Shown: piece after piece, positions 43,977 through 53,132 of the stretch
Layout: the number at the start of each line of letters is the position of its first letter
Position numbering within the stretch: the first letter of the stretch is position 1
Assembly (NCBI RefSeq): GCF_017356035.1
Contig: NZ_JAFIQX010000001.1
Coordinates: 620,001-684,000, forward strand
Direction: 5' to 3'
Source: Longitalea luteola
GTDB taxonomy: Bacteria; Bacteroidota; Bacteroidia; Chitinophagales; Chitinophagaceae
DNA length: 64,000 nucleotides
Program-made: the position numbers and the translations under genes
The notes under the pieces: generated by a model
Databases searched by the model: none
Seen by the model: the letters and a program-made list of their open reading frames with translations, nothing else
Told to the model about the DNA's origin: nothing

Positions 43977-44849
43977 TTACCCAAACAGATCGCTGCTCAG
44001 GTAGCGGTCGCCCCGGTCGCAAACGATAAACACAATTACGCCTGATTTGATCTCTTTAGCCAGCCGGAAAGCTGCTGAAGCTGCGCCGCCACTGCTCATG
44101 CCGGCAAAAACGCCTTCTACTTTGGCCAGCTGCCGGGCTGTAAGGGTCGCTTCCTCCTGCGATACATCGATGATGCGGTCGACCCGGCTGGGATCGAAGA
44201 TCCTGGGCAGGTATTCCTTCGGCCACCGGCGGATACCGGGAATTGAAGATTCTTCGGTTGGCTGGCAACCTACGATCTGGATACCTGGATCTTTTTCCTT
44301 AAAGAACATAGAGCAGCCCATGATGGTGCCGGTAGTGCCCATGGAGCTCACAAAGTGGGTGATCGTCTGATTGGTGTCGCGCCAGATCTCGGGACCTGTT
44401 GTTTTATAATGGGCTTTGTAATTATCGGGATTGGAAAACTGGTTCAGGATGATGAATTCACCGGTAGCTGCTTTTTCTTCTGCATAATCACGGCATTTCT
44501 CAATGCTTTCGAGCAAGGTCACCTTAGCGCCATAGGCTTCCATCGTCAGGGTTCTTTCACGCGTTGAAGTAGAAGGCATCACCAGTTCAATATCCAGATT
44601 GAACAGGCGTGCTACCATTGCCAGCGCTATGCCGGTGTTGCCACTGGTGGCCTCAATCAATTTTGAACCCGGTTTTATTTCACCCCGCTCCAGTGCAGAC
44701 CTGATCATGTTCAGTGCGGGCCGGTCCTTAACGCTGCCGCCCGGATTGTTTCCTTCCAGCTTTGCGTATATGGTCACATTCGGATTGGGATTGAGCTGTT
44801 TGATCTCTACCATTGGGGTGTTGCCTACCAGGTCTATAATGCTTGCCAT
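43977..44849 (-). CDS. cysM: Cysteine synthase (CysM/CysK family)
   Basis: 290 residues. The PLP lysine is K41 in GGSVKDRPA, the substrate loop EATSGNTGIALAM, and MGTTGTIMG binds the PLP phosphate. FIVCDRGDRYLSSDLF at the C-terminus is more like CysM than CysK. It makes cysteine from O-acetylserine and sulfide or thiosulfate. It is a single gene. The choice between CysM and CysK is by sequence pattern only. Confidence 0.88.
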   Translation of the reverse strand: MASIIDLVGNTPMVEIKQLNPNPNVTIYAKLEGNNPGGSVKDRPALNMIRSALERGEIKPGSKLIEATSGNTGIALAMVARLFNLDIELVMPSTSTRERTLTMEAYGAKVTLLESIEKCRDYAEEKAATGEFIILNQFSNPDNYKAHYKTTGPEIWRDTNQTITHFVSSMGTTGTIMGCSMFFKEKDPGIQIVGCQPTEESSIPGIRRWPKEYLPRIFDPSRVDRIIDVSQEEATLTARQLAKVEGVFAGMSSGGAASAAFRLAKEIKSGVIVFIVCDRGDRYLSSDLFG

Positions 44850-45179
44850 TGTAATAATTTAAACAGAAGATTGAAATTACCACTTTTATATTTCTGATTG
44901 GTGCGGATGGTATAATTTATTCTACCACTACGATAGATTATCATGTTCCGCTAATTTCATTCTAATGTAAAGGTGCCGTACCTATACATGTTCTTAACAA
45001 GGTGTAATGCGCCCTGAACATTATATATTTGAATTACTGCCTATACAATTCTGGAAACATTTTGGTTCAATAAGCCGATCATAATTTTTTTCATTTTTAA
45101 TGCAGTGGTTTAAAAGAGTTTTTACAATGTCTTTACCTCCGCTTAACCATTGTGGTCTGCACATATAAGCAATAACTGC
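44850..45179. other. Divergent gap between cysM and the MFS gene
   Basis: No gene and no low-complexity repeat arms, one of the few large gaps free of them. It is AT-rich and presumably carries the regulatory sites of both genes. Confidence 0.45.
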
Positions 45180-45187
45180 TACTTTTG
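45180..45187 (+). promoter_or_regulatory. Putative -7 promoter box for the MFS gene
   Basis: TACTTTTG fits TAnnTTTG, 42 bp before the ATG. Confidence 0.55.
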
Positions 45188-45228
45188 CAATCGATTTTCG
45201 CTTTTGTTGACCATCAAATCGTTACAGA

Positions 45229-46485
45229 ATGGCTGCTGATCCCGGTACGGATAATCCATCAAGTCCTTTCGCATCAATTCGGATAAAAGAATTTCGCCTG
45301 TTTATTATTCAACGGTTCTTTTTCATTATGGCCATGCGTATGATTGCCACCGTAATAGGCTGGAAAATGTACGAGATCACTAAAAGTCCGCTCGCCATTG
45401 CATTTGTAGGTTTATCAGAAGCCATTCCTGCTATTTCGCTGGCTTTGTATTCGGGGCATGTAGTTGACAAAAGCGACAAACGCACCCTGCTTTTCAAAAT
45501 GCTTGTGTTGTATTTCCTCTGCTGCAGTGCGTTCCTGTTTATCACATTCCAGCAAACTGAATTGAGCCTGGGTAAGAGATTCGTTCAGTTTGCCATTTAT
45601 GCGGTTATGTTCTGCACAGGGGTGCTACGATCTTTTTCGGGCCCGGCCACCAGCTCTATATTAGCGCAACTGGTGCCCAAAATTGTTTTACCCAATGCGG
45701 TCACCTGGAGCTCAAGCACCTGGTTAACAGCATCTGTGATCGGCCATGCTTCTGCCGGTTTCCTGGTTGCCTATACGGGTTATACCGGCACTTTTATATT
45801 GATCATGGGCTATGTGGCCATTGCTGGTTTGGCGCTGTTCCAGATAGAACGAAAACCCATTGTACATTCGAATAAGGGCCAGGCTACCTGGGAAAGTGTG
45901 AAGGAAGGGCTGCGGTATGTTTTCGGCACAAAAGAACTATTAGGCGCTTTATCGCTCGATATGCTGGCTGTATTGTTTGGCGGCACTACTGCAATGATCC
46001 CATTCTTTGCCGGGGAAATCTTACACGTAGGCGCCATTGGCTTTGGCTGGCTGAATGCAGCGGCTGATATCGGTTCCATGATCGTTATACTAACGCTTAC
46101 CTTCTATCCGCTGCGGCGAAAGCAGGGCACGTTGTTATTGTTTGTAGTGGCTGGTTTTGGATTAAGCATCATTACTTTTGGGATCTCCACCGTTTACTGG
46201 CTTTCCTTCGTGGCATTAATGTTAAGCGGTGCGCTCGATGGCATCAGTGTGGTCATACGGGGAACCATTCTGCAACTGAAAACACCCGATGAAATGCGGG
46301 GCCGTGTGTCTGCTGTAAATTCCATGTTCATCAACTCATCAAACGAGATCGGTGCATTTGAAAGCGGTGTGGCCGCACATTTCATGGGTAAGGTGCCTTC
46401 TGTCGTTTTTGGCGGTGCCATGACCTTGCTGGTGGTAGTTATTATGTGGTTTAAAGCCCCAACACTTAGAAAATTTGAATACTAA
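45229..46485 (+). CDS. Major facilitator superfamily transporter (EntS-like)
   Basis: 418 residues with about twelve hydrophobic segments. FASIRIKEFRLFIIQRFFFIMAMRMIATVIGWKMYEITKSPLAIAFVGLSEAIPAI is the opening typical of the MFS_3 (enterobactin exporter-like) group. SGHVVDKSDKRTLL is the family's conserved loop between helices 2 and 3, and PDEMRGRVSAVNSMF that after helix 10. It is probably an efflux pump; the substrate is unknown and no siderophore genes are nearby. Confidence 0.9.
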   Translation: MAADPGTDNPSSPFASIRIKEFRLFIIQRFFFIMAMRMIATVIGWKMYEITKSPLAIAFVGLSEAIPAISLALYSGHVVDKSDKRTLLFKMLVLYFLCCSAFLFITFQQTELSLGKRFVQFAIYAVMFCTGVLRSFSGPATSSILAQLVPKIVLPNAVTWSSSTWLTASVIGHASAGFLVAYTGYTGTFILIMGYVAIAGLALFQIERKPIVHSNKGQATWESVKEGLRYVFGTKELLGALSLDMLAVLFGGTTAMIPFFAGEILHVGAIGFGWLNAAADIGSMIVILTLTFYPLRRKQGTLLLFVVAGFGLSIITFGISTVYWLSFVALMLSGALDGISVVIRGTILQLKTPDEMRGRVSAVNSMFINSSNEIGAFESGVAAHFMGKVPSVVFGGAMTLLVVVIMWFKAPTLRKFEY

Positions 46486-46488
46486 CAA

Positions 46489-46633
46489 AGTTTTTAGTCT
46501 ATAGTTTGTGGTTTGTGGTTTGTAGTTGTTCAATTATTCGGTCTCGCGATTTGTTTTAAACTCAAAAACCTATAAACTAAATAACTTATGAACTGAATAA
46601 CTTACGAACAGAATAACTTAAGAACTGAATAAC
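46489..46633. repeat. Arm-loop-inverted-arm repeat, GTTTGTGGTTTGT / ACTGAATAACTT type
   Basis: Left arm of GGTTTGTGGTTTGTAG units, a centre with TCGCGA (46544-46549), right arm of GAACTGAATAACTTAT units. The layout matches that at 5546-5785. It lies between convergent genes. Confidence 0.85.
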
Positions 46634-47272
46634 TTATGATTCAGGTAACGTAAAATAATGCTGCCCCTGTTCATACTCCTGGTCAAGCGCATCGATGATG
46701 ACCTGTAAATGTTTTGGATTACTGAGGAAATCGGCATTGCCGGCATCGATGAACAGCGTTTTAATATTGTGTTGCCTGATATAGTGCGTATAGGTTTGTT
46801 GAATGTTCAGCAGGTAATCATCAGGGATATTTTGTTCATAAGAGCGGTTGCGCTTTTTAATGTTCTGCTGCAGGCGGCTTACCGGTGCATGCAGGTAAAT
46901 CAGCAGGTCGGGCTGAACCAGTTGCTGGTGAATGATCTCAAACAGTTTTTGATATAACCTGAATTCTTCTTCGGGCAGGTTGATCTTGGCAAACAGAAGA
47001 CATTTGGTGAACAGGTAATCGGTTATGGTAACACGCTGGAAAAGATCCTTGGTGTGGATGAGTTCCTTCAATTGCTTATAACGTTCAGCCATAAAGAACA
47101 GTTCCACCGGGAACGCATATTGCTGCGGGTTTTCATAGAACTTCGACAGAAAAGGATTGTCGGCAAATTCTTCCAGTATTAAACGGGCATTAAAATGTTT
47201 GGCCAGCAGATGCGCCAGCGTCGTTTTACCGGCACCGATGTTCCCTTCTATTGTAATAAAATGATACTTCAT
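46634..47272 (-). CDS. Deoxynucleoside kinase
   Basis: 212 residues from ATG 47272 (MKYHFITIEGNIGAGKTTLAHLL); a TTG start 24 bp further up lies in repeat sequence. The P-loop GNIGAGKT is at residues 10-17. Also seen are LEEFADNPFL, ERYKQLKEL, a DYLFTKCLLFAK stretch and the lid region KRNRSYEQNI. It phosphorylates deoxynucleosides for dNTP salvage in the cytoplasm; the preferred base is not readable. It lies upstream of folK's opposite end on the same strand. Confidence 0.9.
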   Translation of the reverse strand: MKYHFITIEGNIGAGKTTLAHLLAKHFNARLILEEFADNPFLSKFYENPQQYAFPVELFFMAERYKQLKELIHTKDLFQRVTITDYLFTKCLLFAKINLPEEEFRLYQKLFEIIHQQLVQPDLLIYLHAPVSRLQQNIKKRNRSYEQNIPDDYLLNIQQTYTHYIRQHNIKTLFIDAGNADFLSNPKHLQVIIDALDQEYEQGQHYFTLPES

Positions 47273-47274
47273 AT

Positions 47275-47390
47275 TTGGTGAATGGTCAATAGTCAATGGT
47301 CAATGGTGAATGGTCAATAGTCAATGGTCAATGTACCGGCTGAATAACTTAAAACTTTGAACTTAAAACTTTGAACTTTGAACTTTCTTC
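47275..47390. repeat. Spacer repeat, GGTCAATGGTGAAT units then AACTTTGAACTT units
   Basis: Eight or so 7-bp GGTCAAT/AGTCAAT units, a short centre, then AACTTAAAACTTTGAACTTTG units that enter the folK coding end. Confidence 0.85.
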
Positions 47391-47857
47391 ACTTCCAGTT
47401 CATCTTTACATTCCAGCAGCAATTCAGCAACGGTCTTATGAAGAACCGGATGTACAAATGAGGGCGCTATTTCATTGAGAGGCTCCAGCACAAAACGGCG
47501 GTTCTGCAATTCGGGGTGTGGAACGGTGAGGTTTGGTTCATCAATGATGTCATCGTTGTAAAATATTATGTCGATATCTATCAGGCGGGGCCCGAATCTT
47601 TCCAGCCGGCGCCGGCCCATTTTTTCTTCAACTGATAAGATGGTGGTGATAAGTTCCCGGGCGCTTAACGAAGTGGTTAATAAGAGCGCCTGGTTCATAA
47701 AAGCGGCCTGATCCGTTTTCCCCCAGGCAGCAGTTTCGTACACGGCCGATTGTTGGATGACGGGTCCACAGGCAGCCGATAACAGGCTTACAGCCTGGTG
47801 CAGGTTTTGCAACCGGTTGCCCATATTGCCGCCTATCAGTAAAAAGACTTTATTCAT
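47363..47857 (-). CDS. folK: 6-hydroxymethyl-dihydropterin pyrophosphokinase
   Basis: 164 residues from ATG 47857 (MNKVFLLIGGNMGNR), the standard start; ATG 47866 adds three residues. AVYETAAWGKTDQAAFMNQA and RFGPRLIDIDIIFYND with the metal-binding aspartates, then VPHPELQNRRFVLEPLNEIAP, are diagnostic. It transfers pyrophosphate from ATP to the pterin made by FolB (12.9 kb). The final QSSKF and stop come from an AACTTTGAACTT repeat, as in the hydroxylase gene at 38.6 kb. Confidence 0.94.
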   Translation of the reverse strand: MNKVFLLIGGNMGNRLQNLHQAVSLLSAACGPVIQQSAVYETAAWGKTDQAAFMNQALLLTTSLSARELITTILSVEEKMGRRRLERFGPRLIDIDIIFYNDDIIDEPNLTVPHPELQNRRFVLEPLNEIAPSFVHPVLHKTVAELLLECKDELEVKKVQSSKF

Positions 47858-47916
47858 ATATTGCATTCCCTCGAAGGGTCAAATATCTTTGAATTTCGTT
47901 TAAAATAAATTTGTTA

Positions 47917-49671
47917 ATGAAGAGCTTTTTTAAAATATTCCTGGCATCTCTCCTGGCCTTTTTCGTGGTATGCGTAATTATCTTTTTCATTTTTATCGGT
48001 TTTGTGACCAATATAGCATCGAAGGAAAAGGTAAGAACGGGCGCCAAAGCGGTACTGGAGATAGACCTGGCCCGAACTTACCCGGAAATTGGTGTAGAGA
48101 ATCCGCTGGCGCGTTTTTCCGGTAAGGAAGACGGTGATATGCCCTCGTTATACGATGTAATACGCCTGATAAAACATGCAAAGTCCGATTCGGCGGTAAA
48201 AGGTATTTACCTCAAATGCAGCAACAATGCGAATGGCATGGGCGCCAGCCAGGAGATCCGCAATGCTTTGTATGACTTTAAGTCTTCCGGCAAATTCATC
48301 TATGCTTATGGCGATGTAATTACCCAGGCTGGTTACTCGGTGGGCAATGTGGCCAACAGAATATATTGTAATCCCGAGGGTGGGGTCGACTGGCGGGGAT
48401 ATGCCATCGAGCTGGCCTATGTAAAAGGACTGCTGCAAAAACTGGAAATAGAACCACAGATCTTTTACGCCGGCAAGTTCAAAAGCGCAACAGAACCTTT
48501 TCGCGAAACATCTATGACGGAAGCTAACCGCCTGCAGTTATCGGTTATGCTGGGCGATATGTATGGCCGCTTTTTACAACAAACTGCCGAAGCGCGTAAG
48601 CTGGATACCGCCACCTTACATCAGTATGCAAATGAGTACCGCATCCAGTTTGCAGCAGACGCCGTGAAATACGGACTCATTGACGGATTGAAATACGATG
48701 ATGAGGTAAAAACTGAAATAGCCGCCAAATTAGGTGGGGTAAAGCTCGACAAGCTCAATTTTGTGAACGTACAGAAATATGCCAAAGCAGTAGATTATAA
48801 ACCCGATGGTACAGACAAGATCGCGGTTATTTATGCGCAGGGTGATATCGTTGATGGCAAGGGCGACCGTGACCGCATAGGCAGTATAACCTACCGCGAC
48901 CTGGTGCGCAAAGCCCGCCTTGACGACAGGACCAAAGCCATCGTGCTTCGCATTAATTCCGGTGGTGGCAGCGCCCTGGCCAGTGAGAATATCTGGCGCG
49001 AACTTACTTTAGCCCGTAAAGTAAAACCTGTAGTGGTAAGCTTTGGCGATGTAGCCGCTTCCGGCGCCTATTATTTATCGTGCAACGCCGACAGCATTTT
49101 TGCGCAAACAAATACCATTACCGGATCGATCGGGGTGTTCACCCTGTTGCCGAACATGCAGAAATTCTTTAACGATAAACTGGGCATCACTTTCGATGGC
49201 GTTAAAACGGCGCCCCAGGCCGACATGTTAACGGCCACCAAGCCATTGACGCCCGCCCAGCGAACCTACCTGCAAAATAGTGTCGACTCTATTTATTTTA
49301 CCTTTAAGAAAAGAGTGGCCGAAGGCCGTAAAAAAGATCTCGGTTATGTAGACAGCATCGGGCAGGGCAGGGTATGGAGCGGTTCGCGCGCCCTGCAACT
49401 GGGCCTGGTTGACCGCCTGGGCGGTTTGGACGATGCCATTGCCTGTGCAGCCCGGATGGCAAAAACAACTGATTACCGGCTGCGCGAATATCCTGAGCCA
49501 CACAATGTGCTGGAATTGATCTTCGGAGGCTACAATGAAGAAGCTACCCAATCGGCCCTGCAGAAAGAACTGGGGGAAGAGGGTATAAAAACTTTCCAGA
49601 CCCTTAAACGGGTAAAAGCGATGGTTGGGATTACGCAGGCCCGCCTTCCATTCGAGTTTAGTATAGAATAG
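47917..49671 (+). CDS. sppA: Signal peptide peptidase SppA, 67-kDa type
   Basis: 584 residues from ATG 47917; the upstream TTG 47911 is less likely. One N-terminal membrane segment (IFLASLLAFFVVCVIIFFIFIGFV) anchors it. Two peptidase S49 repeats follow. The first holds the catalytic lysine in IFYAGKFKSATEPFRE, and the second the nucleophile serine in GDVAASGAYYLSCNAD. It cleaves leftover signal peptides in the membrane. The gene is divergent from folK with only 59 bp between starts, so their promoters overlap. Confidence 0.94.
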   Translation: MKSFFKIFLASLLAFFVVCVIIFFIFIGFVTNIASKEKVRTGAKAVLEIDLARTYPEIGVENPLARFSGKEDGDMPSLYDVIRLIKHAKSDSAVKGIYLKCSNNANGMGASQEIRNALYDFKSSGKFIYAYGDVITQAGYSVGNVANRIYCNPEGGVDWRGYAIELAYVKGLLQKLEIEPQIFYAGKFKSATEPFRETSMTEANRLQLSVMLGDMYGRFLQQTAEARKLDTATLHQYANEYRIQFAADAVKYGLIDGLKYDDEVKTEIAAKLGGVKLDKLNFVNVQKYAKAVDYKPDGTDKIAVIYAQGDIVDGKGDRDRIGSITYRDLVRKARLDDRTKAIVLRINSGGGSALASENIWRELTLARKVKPVVVSFGDVAASGAYYLSCNADSIFAQTNTITGSIGVFTLLPNMQKFFNDKLGITFDGVKTAPQADMLTATKPLTPAQRTYLQNSVDSIYFTFKKRVAEGRKKDLGYVDSIGQGRVWSGSRALQLGLVDRLGGLDDAIACAARMAKTTDYRLREYPEPHNVLELIFGGYNEEATQSALQKELGEEGIKTFQTLKRVKAMVGITQARLPFEFSIE

Positions 49672-49909
49672 GCCCCGGCCCCCTGAAGGGGGAGCTGTTA
49701 TGAGTTTCCAGTTGCCCCGAGGCGGTTTCAGGGCGTTGACTTATGCCTTGTGCCTTCAGCCTTGCACCTTCAGCCTTGAGCCTTCAGCCTTGCGCCTTGT
49801 GCCTTGTGCCTTCAGCCTTTAGCCTTCAGCCTTGCACCTTGCGCCTTCAGCCTTTAGCCTTCAGCCTTTAGCCTTTAGCCTTTAGCCTTGCGCCTTCAGC
49901 TTTTATCGA
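49672..49909. repeat. Spacer repeat, GCCTTCAGCCTTGCGCC type
   Basis: A hairpin CCCCC/GGGGG (49679-49692) follows the sppA stop. 49735-49905 then holds about twenty units of GCCTTCA/GCCTTGC/GCCTTTA in one orientation. Confidence 0.87.
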
Positions 49910-49917
49910 TAGCTTTG
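49910..49917 (+). promoter_or_regulatory. Putative -7 promoter box for the ABC-2 permease gene
   Basis: TAGCTTTG fits TAnnTTTG and directly follows the repeat array, 23 bp before the ATG. Confidence 0.55.
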
Positions 49918-49939
49918 CCGCCTAATTTTTGAGCAATCT

Positions 49940-51034
49940 ATGTCTGGTCAGTATAACCAATGGACCGCCATGTGGGCGATATGCAAAGCTACCATGCGCG
50001 CCATTTTTAAAAGTCCCCAGGCCATTTTCTTCAGCCTTTTCTTTCCCATCGTGCTGATAATGGTATTTGGCGCCCTGGCCGGGGGCGGGGGAAAAGCCTA
50101 TGATATTGCCTTTGACGCCAAAAGCGATACCCTGAGCCCACTTTATTACTGGATAAAGAGTAATGCCCTTTTCGATATAAACGAGGGCAGCGAGGAAGAA
50201 CTGCTCGACCGCCTGAAAAAAGGACGCATTACCGCCATGATCGATGTGCATAAACTGTCTGATCATAGTTTACCTCAATACGAGATCCGGTTGAAAACCA
50301 CCTCAGCCGGTCAGCGCGAGCTGCCGGCGGTGCGTGAAGTGCTGGAAAGCATCATTGCCCGCGTAACAGCTAATGGAAATGAATACCAGGTAGCCACCAT
50401 AGCCGTGGAAGAGATCCCTGGCCGGCAGTACCGGATGATCGACTTTTATTTACCGGGCATGCTGGGTTTCTCCCTCATTGGTTCGGCGGTGTTTGGGGTA
50501 GCTTTTGTTTTCTTTACCCTGCGCGAAACGCTGGTACTGAAACGCATGTTTGCCACCCCGGTAAAAAAAACCTTTATTGTGTTGGGCGAAAGCCTTGCGC
50601 GGGTGCTGTTCCAGCTCACTACTTCCATTGTATTGATATTATTCGGCACCTTCTTTTATCATTTTACACTGGCACATGGCTTTATCACCTTCCTCGAACT
50701 GCTGGTGCTGAGCTTTCTGGGCATTACCGTGTTTATGGGATTTGGTTTTATTATTAGTAGTCTGGCCAAAAACCAGCATGTGATACCCATCTATGCCAAC
50801 CTGTTCATGTTCCCGCAGTATTTTTTATCCGGAACCTTTTTCCCCAAGGGTTTACTGCCCGACAGCCTGCAGGCAGTCATCAATTATCTGCCGCTGACTG
50901 CGCTGAACGATGCGATGCGCAAAGTGTCGTTTGAAGGCATGCATTTGCTGGGGGTAGGGAAGGAGATCACTATTCTTATTGTGTGGTGTTTGCTGGCCTA
51001 TAGTGTGTTGATCAGGATATTCAGATGGGAGTGA
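49940..51034 (+). CDS. ABC-2 type transporter permease
   Basis: 364 residues. One N-terminal membrane helix (AIFFSLFFPIVLIMVFGALAGGGG), a periplasmic domain of about 140 residues, then five C-terminal segments (FYLPGMLGFSLIGSAVFGVAFVFF; LFMFPQYFLSGTFFPKGLLPDSLQAVINYLPLTALNDAMRKV) form the ABC2_membrane layout with its conserved SGTFFP. It would pair with an ATPase subunit for export, but none is adjacent. Its partner may lie elsewhere. Confidence 0.88.
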   Translation: MSGQYNQWTAMWAICKATMRAIFKSPQAIFFSLFFPIVLIMVFGALAGGGGKAYDIAFDAKSDTLSPLYYWIKSNALFDINEGSEEELLDRLKKGRITAMIDVHKLSDHSLPQYEIRLKTTSAGQRELPAVREVLESIIARVTANGNEYQVATIAVEEIPGRQYRMIDFYLPGMLGFSLIGSAVFGVAFVFFTLRETLVLKRMFATPVKKTFIVLGESLARVLFQLTTSIVLILFGTFFYHFTLAHGFITFLELLVLSFLGITVFMGFGFIISSLAKNQHVIPIYANLFMFPQYFLSGTFFPKGLLPDSLQAVINYLPLTALNDAMRKVSFEGMHLLGVGKEITILIVWCLLAYSVLIRIFRWE

Positions 51035-51035
51035 A

Positions 51036-51357
51036 AGCTCGATTTCTGATTTCTTGATTGCGGGATTTCTTCATAGGCAGTCCTCGCGACAGATCTCTAA
51101 ATCACTAAATTCCGAAATGCTGAAATTTCAAAACCTGCCTGCCGGCAGCGGAAGTCGGAAGTAACACAACACGAAAGCCAAGATCGGAAGACAGAAGACA
51201 GACACACAACGGACGTACACAGGGCCGAAGGTCCCGAAATCTCAAAATCCCGAAATCTCAAAATCCCGAAATCTCAAAATCCCTAAATCAAATCAGGAAT
51301 CCCAAAATAAGGGAATTTCAAATCAGGAAATCTCGAAATCTCAAAATCAGAAATCAT
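51036..51357. repeat. Arm-loop-inverted-arm repeat, GATTTCTTGATTGCGGG / AAATCTCAAAATCCC type
   Basis: Left arm 51040-51070, centre with TCGCGA (51084-51089), the half palindrome CCTGCCTGCCGGCAG (51134-51148), GGAAGTCGGAAG words, then a long right arm of CGAAATCTCAAAATCC units. No gene lies in this 328-bp gap. Confidence 0.86.
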
Positions 51358-51362
51358 TTAGT

Positions 51363-51857
51363 ATGCGTTTTATAAAACTGGCCATTATCAGTGCGATCGT
51401 GTTATTTGTGATCACTTATCTTTTTTCGCTGATCATTCCATCGCAGGTGCGGGTTTCCCGGGCTATTAATATTTCAGCGCCTAAAGACAGTTTGCGCGCC
51501 GCTGTTTCCGATCTGCAGCAATGGAAATCCTGGAATGAGCTGGTGAATAGCCAGGATCTTACCAATAAGCAATATACCGATCAGGCCTTTTCGAGTGATC
51601 AGCTCACCGTGACGAAAAAGTCGCTGGTGGGCGATAGCCTGCTTACCGACTGGCAGCAAAAAAATGCGCGCATGCTTTCCAGTGGGTTTGTGTGGCTGGG
51701 TGAGGACGGCCAGCTGGTACTACAATGGTATTTTGATATAAAATTGCGCTGGTACCCATGGGAAAAATTTGGTAGCATAGTTTTTGATAAGCAATTGGGG
51801 CCGTCTATGGAGAAATCGCTCGGTAACCTGAAAAAGTTGCTGGAGAACAATCCATAA
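51363..51857 (+). CDS. SRPBCC-family (START-like) protein with membrane anchor
   Basis: 164 residues. One N-terminal membrane segment (LAIISAIVLFVITYLFSLIIP) is followed by the SRPBCC opening (VRVSRAINISAPKDSLRAAVSDLQQWKSWNELV) and the final helix FDKQLGPSMEKSLGNLKKLLE. The cavity of such domains binds a hydrophobic ligand. Ligand and role are unknown. It is followed at 118 bp by the DUF2911 gene on the same strand. Confidence 0.82.
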   Translation: MRFIKLAIISAIVLFVITYLFSLIIPSQVRVSRAINISAPKDSLRAAVSDLQQWKSWNELVNSQDLTNKQYTDQAFSSDQLTVTKKSLVGDSLLTDWQQKNARMLSSGFVWLGEDGQLVLQWYFDIKLRWYPWEKFGSIVFDKQLGPSMEKSLGNLKKLLENNP

Positions 51858-51975
51858 AGGCTTATTTTTCATTTATCAGATCAGGTTGTGTACACCGGGC
51901 AAGATAATTTGTTCAGTGACCATCCTGGGACTAATAAATCTCTGACTTTTAAAAAACAATAAAAAAACATTTCAG

Positions 51976-52488
51976 ATGAAAAAATTATTGCTTTTGTCTG
52001 CCATAACATGGGTTGCGTTGGGTGTACAGGCTCAGGACGACAAATCAAAAAGGCCCAGTCCGCCAGCCAAGGTAACAGAAACAATTAACAGCGGTGCTGT
52101 TATTACCATCGATTATAGCCAGCCTGCCGTGAAAGGCCGGGAAATCGGGAAGGACATTGCTCCTTATGGCAAAGTATGGAGAACCGGCGCCAATGAAGCT
52201 ACAACCTTTGAAGTAAGCAAGGACGTAAAGGTAGAAGGCAAATCCCTGCCGGCTGGTAAATATGGTTTGTTCACGATACCCAATAAGGATGAGTGGGTAG
52301 TCATCTTCAATAAAACGCCGAACCAATGGGGCGCATACAAATATGTGGAGGCAGATGATGTCGTACGCGTAAATGTAAAGCCAACCAAAGCCTCGCAATT
52401 TACTGAACGTATGACATTCACCGTTGATAAAGATGGTAAGGTAGCGTTGTTATGGGGAAATGAGCAAGTAGCTTTCAACGTACAATAG
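51976..52488 (+). CDS. DUF2911-family secreted protein
   Basis: 170 residues with a signal peptide (MKKLLLLSAITWVALGVQAQ). The mature part is the DUF2911 pattern: ITIDYSQPAVKGREIGKDIAPYGKVWRTGANEATTFEVSKDVKVEGKSLPAGKYGLFTIPN and WVVIFNKTPNQWGAYKY. These are periplasmic beta proteins of unknown role, common in Bacteroidota. The gene has a good terminator. Confidence 0.9.
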   Translation: MKKLLLLSAITWVALGVQAQDDKSKRPSPPAKVTETINSGAVITIDYSQPAVKGREIGKDIAPYGKVWRTGANEATTFEVSKDVKVEGKSLPAGKYGLFTIPNKDEWVVIFNKTPNQWGAYKYVEADDVVRVNVKPTKASQFTERMTFTVDKDGKVALLWGNEQVAFNVQ

Positions 52489-52516
52489 GTTTCACGTATA
52501 TAAGAGTAAAGTAAGG

Positions 52517-52558
52517 AAAAGCTGTCCTGAGCGTTAGCGGGGGATGGCTTTTTTTTTA
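52517..52558 (+). terminator. Intrinsic terminator of the DUF2911 gene
   Basis: AAAAGCTGTCC (52517-52527) pairs with GGATGGCTTTT (52542-52552) through two G-U pairs, then runs on into T. Confidence 0.82.
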
Positions 52559-53132
52559 TCCCAACCCCCTGAAGGGCGAGTAAGCGTTGCAAGTTTCTAA
52601 AAGTTTCAGCGCCTTGCATTTCGTATTTCCCTGCAACCTGCATCCTGCAACCTGAAACAGGTTTATAATGGCTTAACCCAGAATCACAAACTGCCTTCTG
52701 CCAATTGCTAACTGCCCCTGCCTACTGGCCATTTTCTGCATGCTTTAGCCGGAACAGGTGGTATTACTAATTAGTTTAATCCTAAACCTGCAAGAAGCCG
52801 CAGTGCTGTGCTTTTTGTTTTGGTAATTTGCGTTTTTATGCTGAATTTGGTGTTAACTAACTGTTGTGCCATGCTTTACACCTTCAGCCAGGCAATCCAA
52901 ATGCTGGGATTTTACCACCGGTCAGGAAAATATGATCATCCTGTAAACACTACCGGGCATACCTACACATTAATTAATTCAACTGTCACCACAAATTATT
53001 TGATGCCTGCAACGAGGCACTAGCATCCGTTGGTTTCCGCTACCCAACTGTAACTACTATCCGAAAAGATTATATAAACCTGTCCTTAGTCCAAATTCAT
53101 GGTATTTAATTATTAATTCGAAAAAAAGGATT
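52559..53132. other. Long leader upstream of the susC-like gene
   Basis: No supported gene; a 71-codon frame from 52808 has no family look. It contains CCCCCTGAAGGGCG, a short run of GCAACCTGCATCCTGCAACC units and a long AT-rich stretch. It likely holds the promoter and any regulatory site for the SusC/SusD pair. Confidence 0.45.

Noticed and set aside
47273-47296. TTG start extending the deoxynucleoside kinase
   Set aside because: The added codons are read from the GGTCAAT repeat; ATG 47272 gives the family start.
3094-51357. CRISPR array
   Set aside because: The spacer repeats are 7-9 bp, degenerate and without unique spacers or cas genes.
52808-53023. 71-codon frame in the leader of the susC-like gene
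   Set aside because: No ribosome-binding site, signal peptide or family pattern; probably chance.
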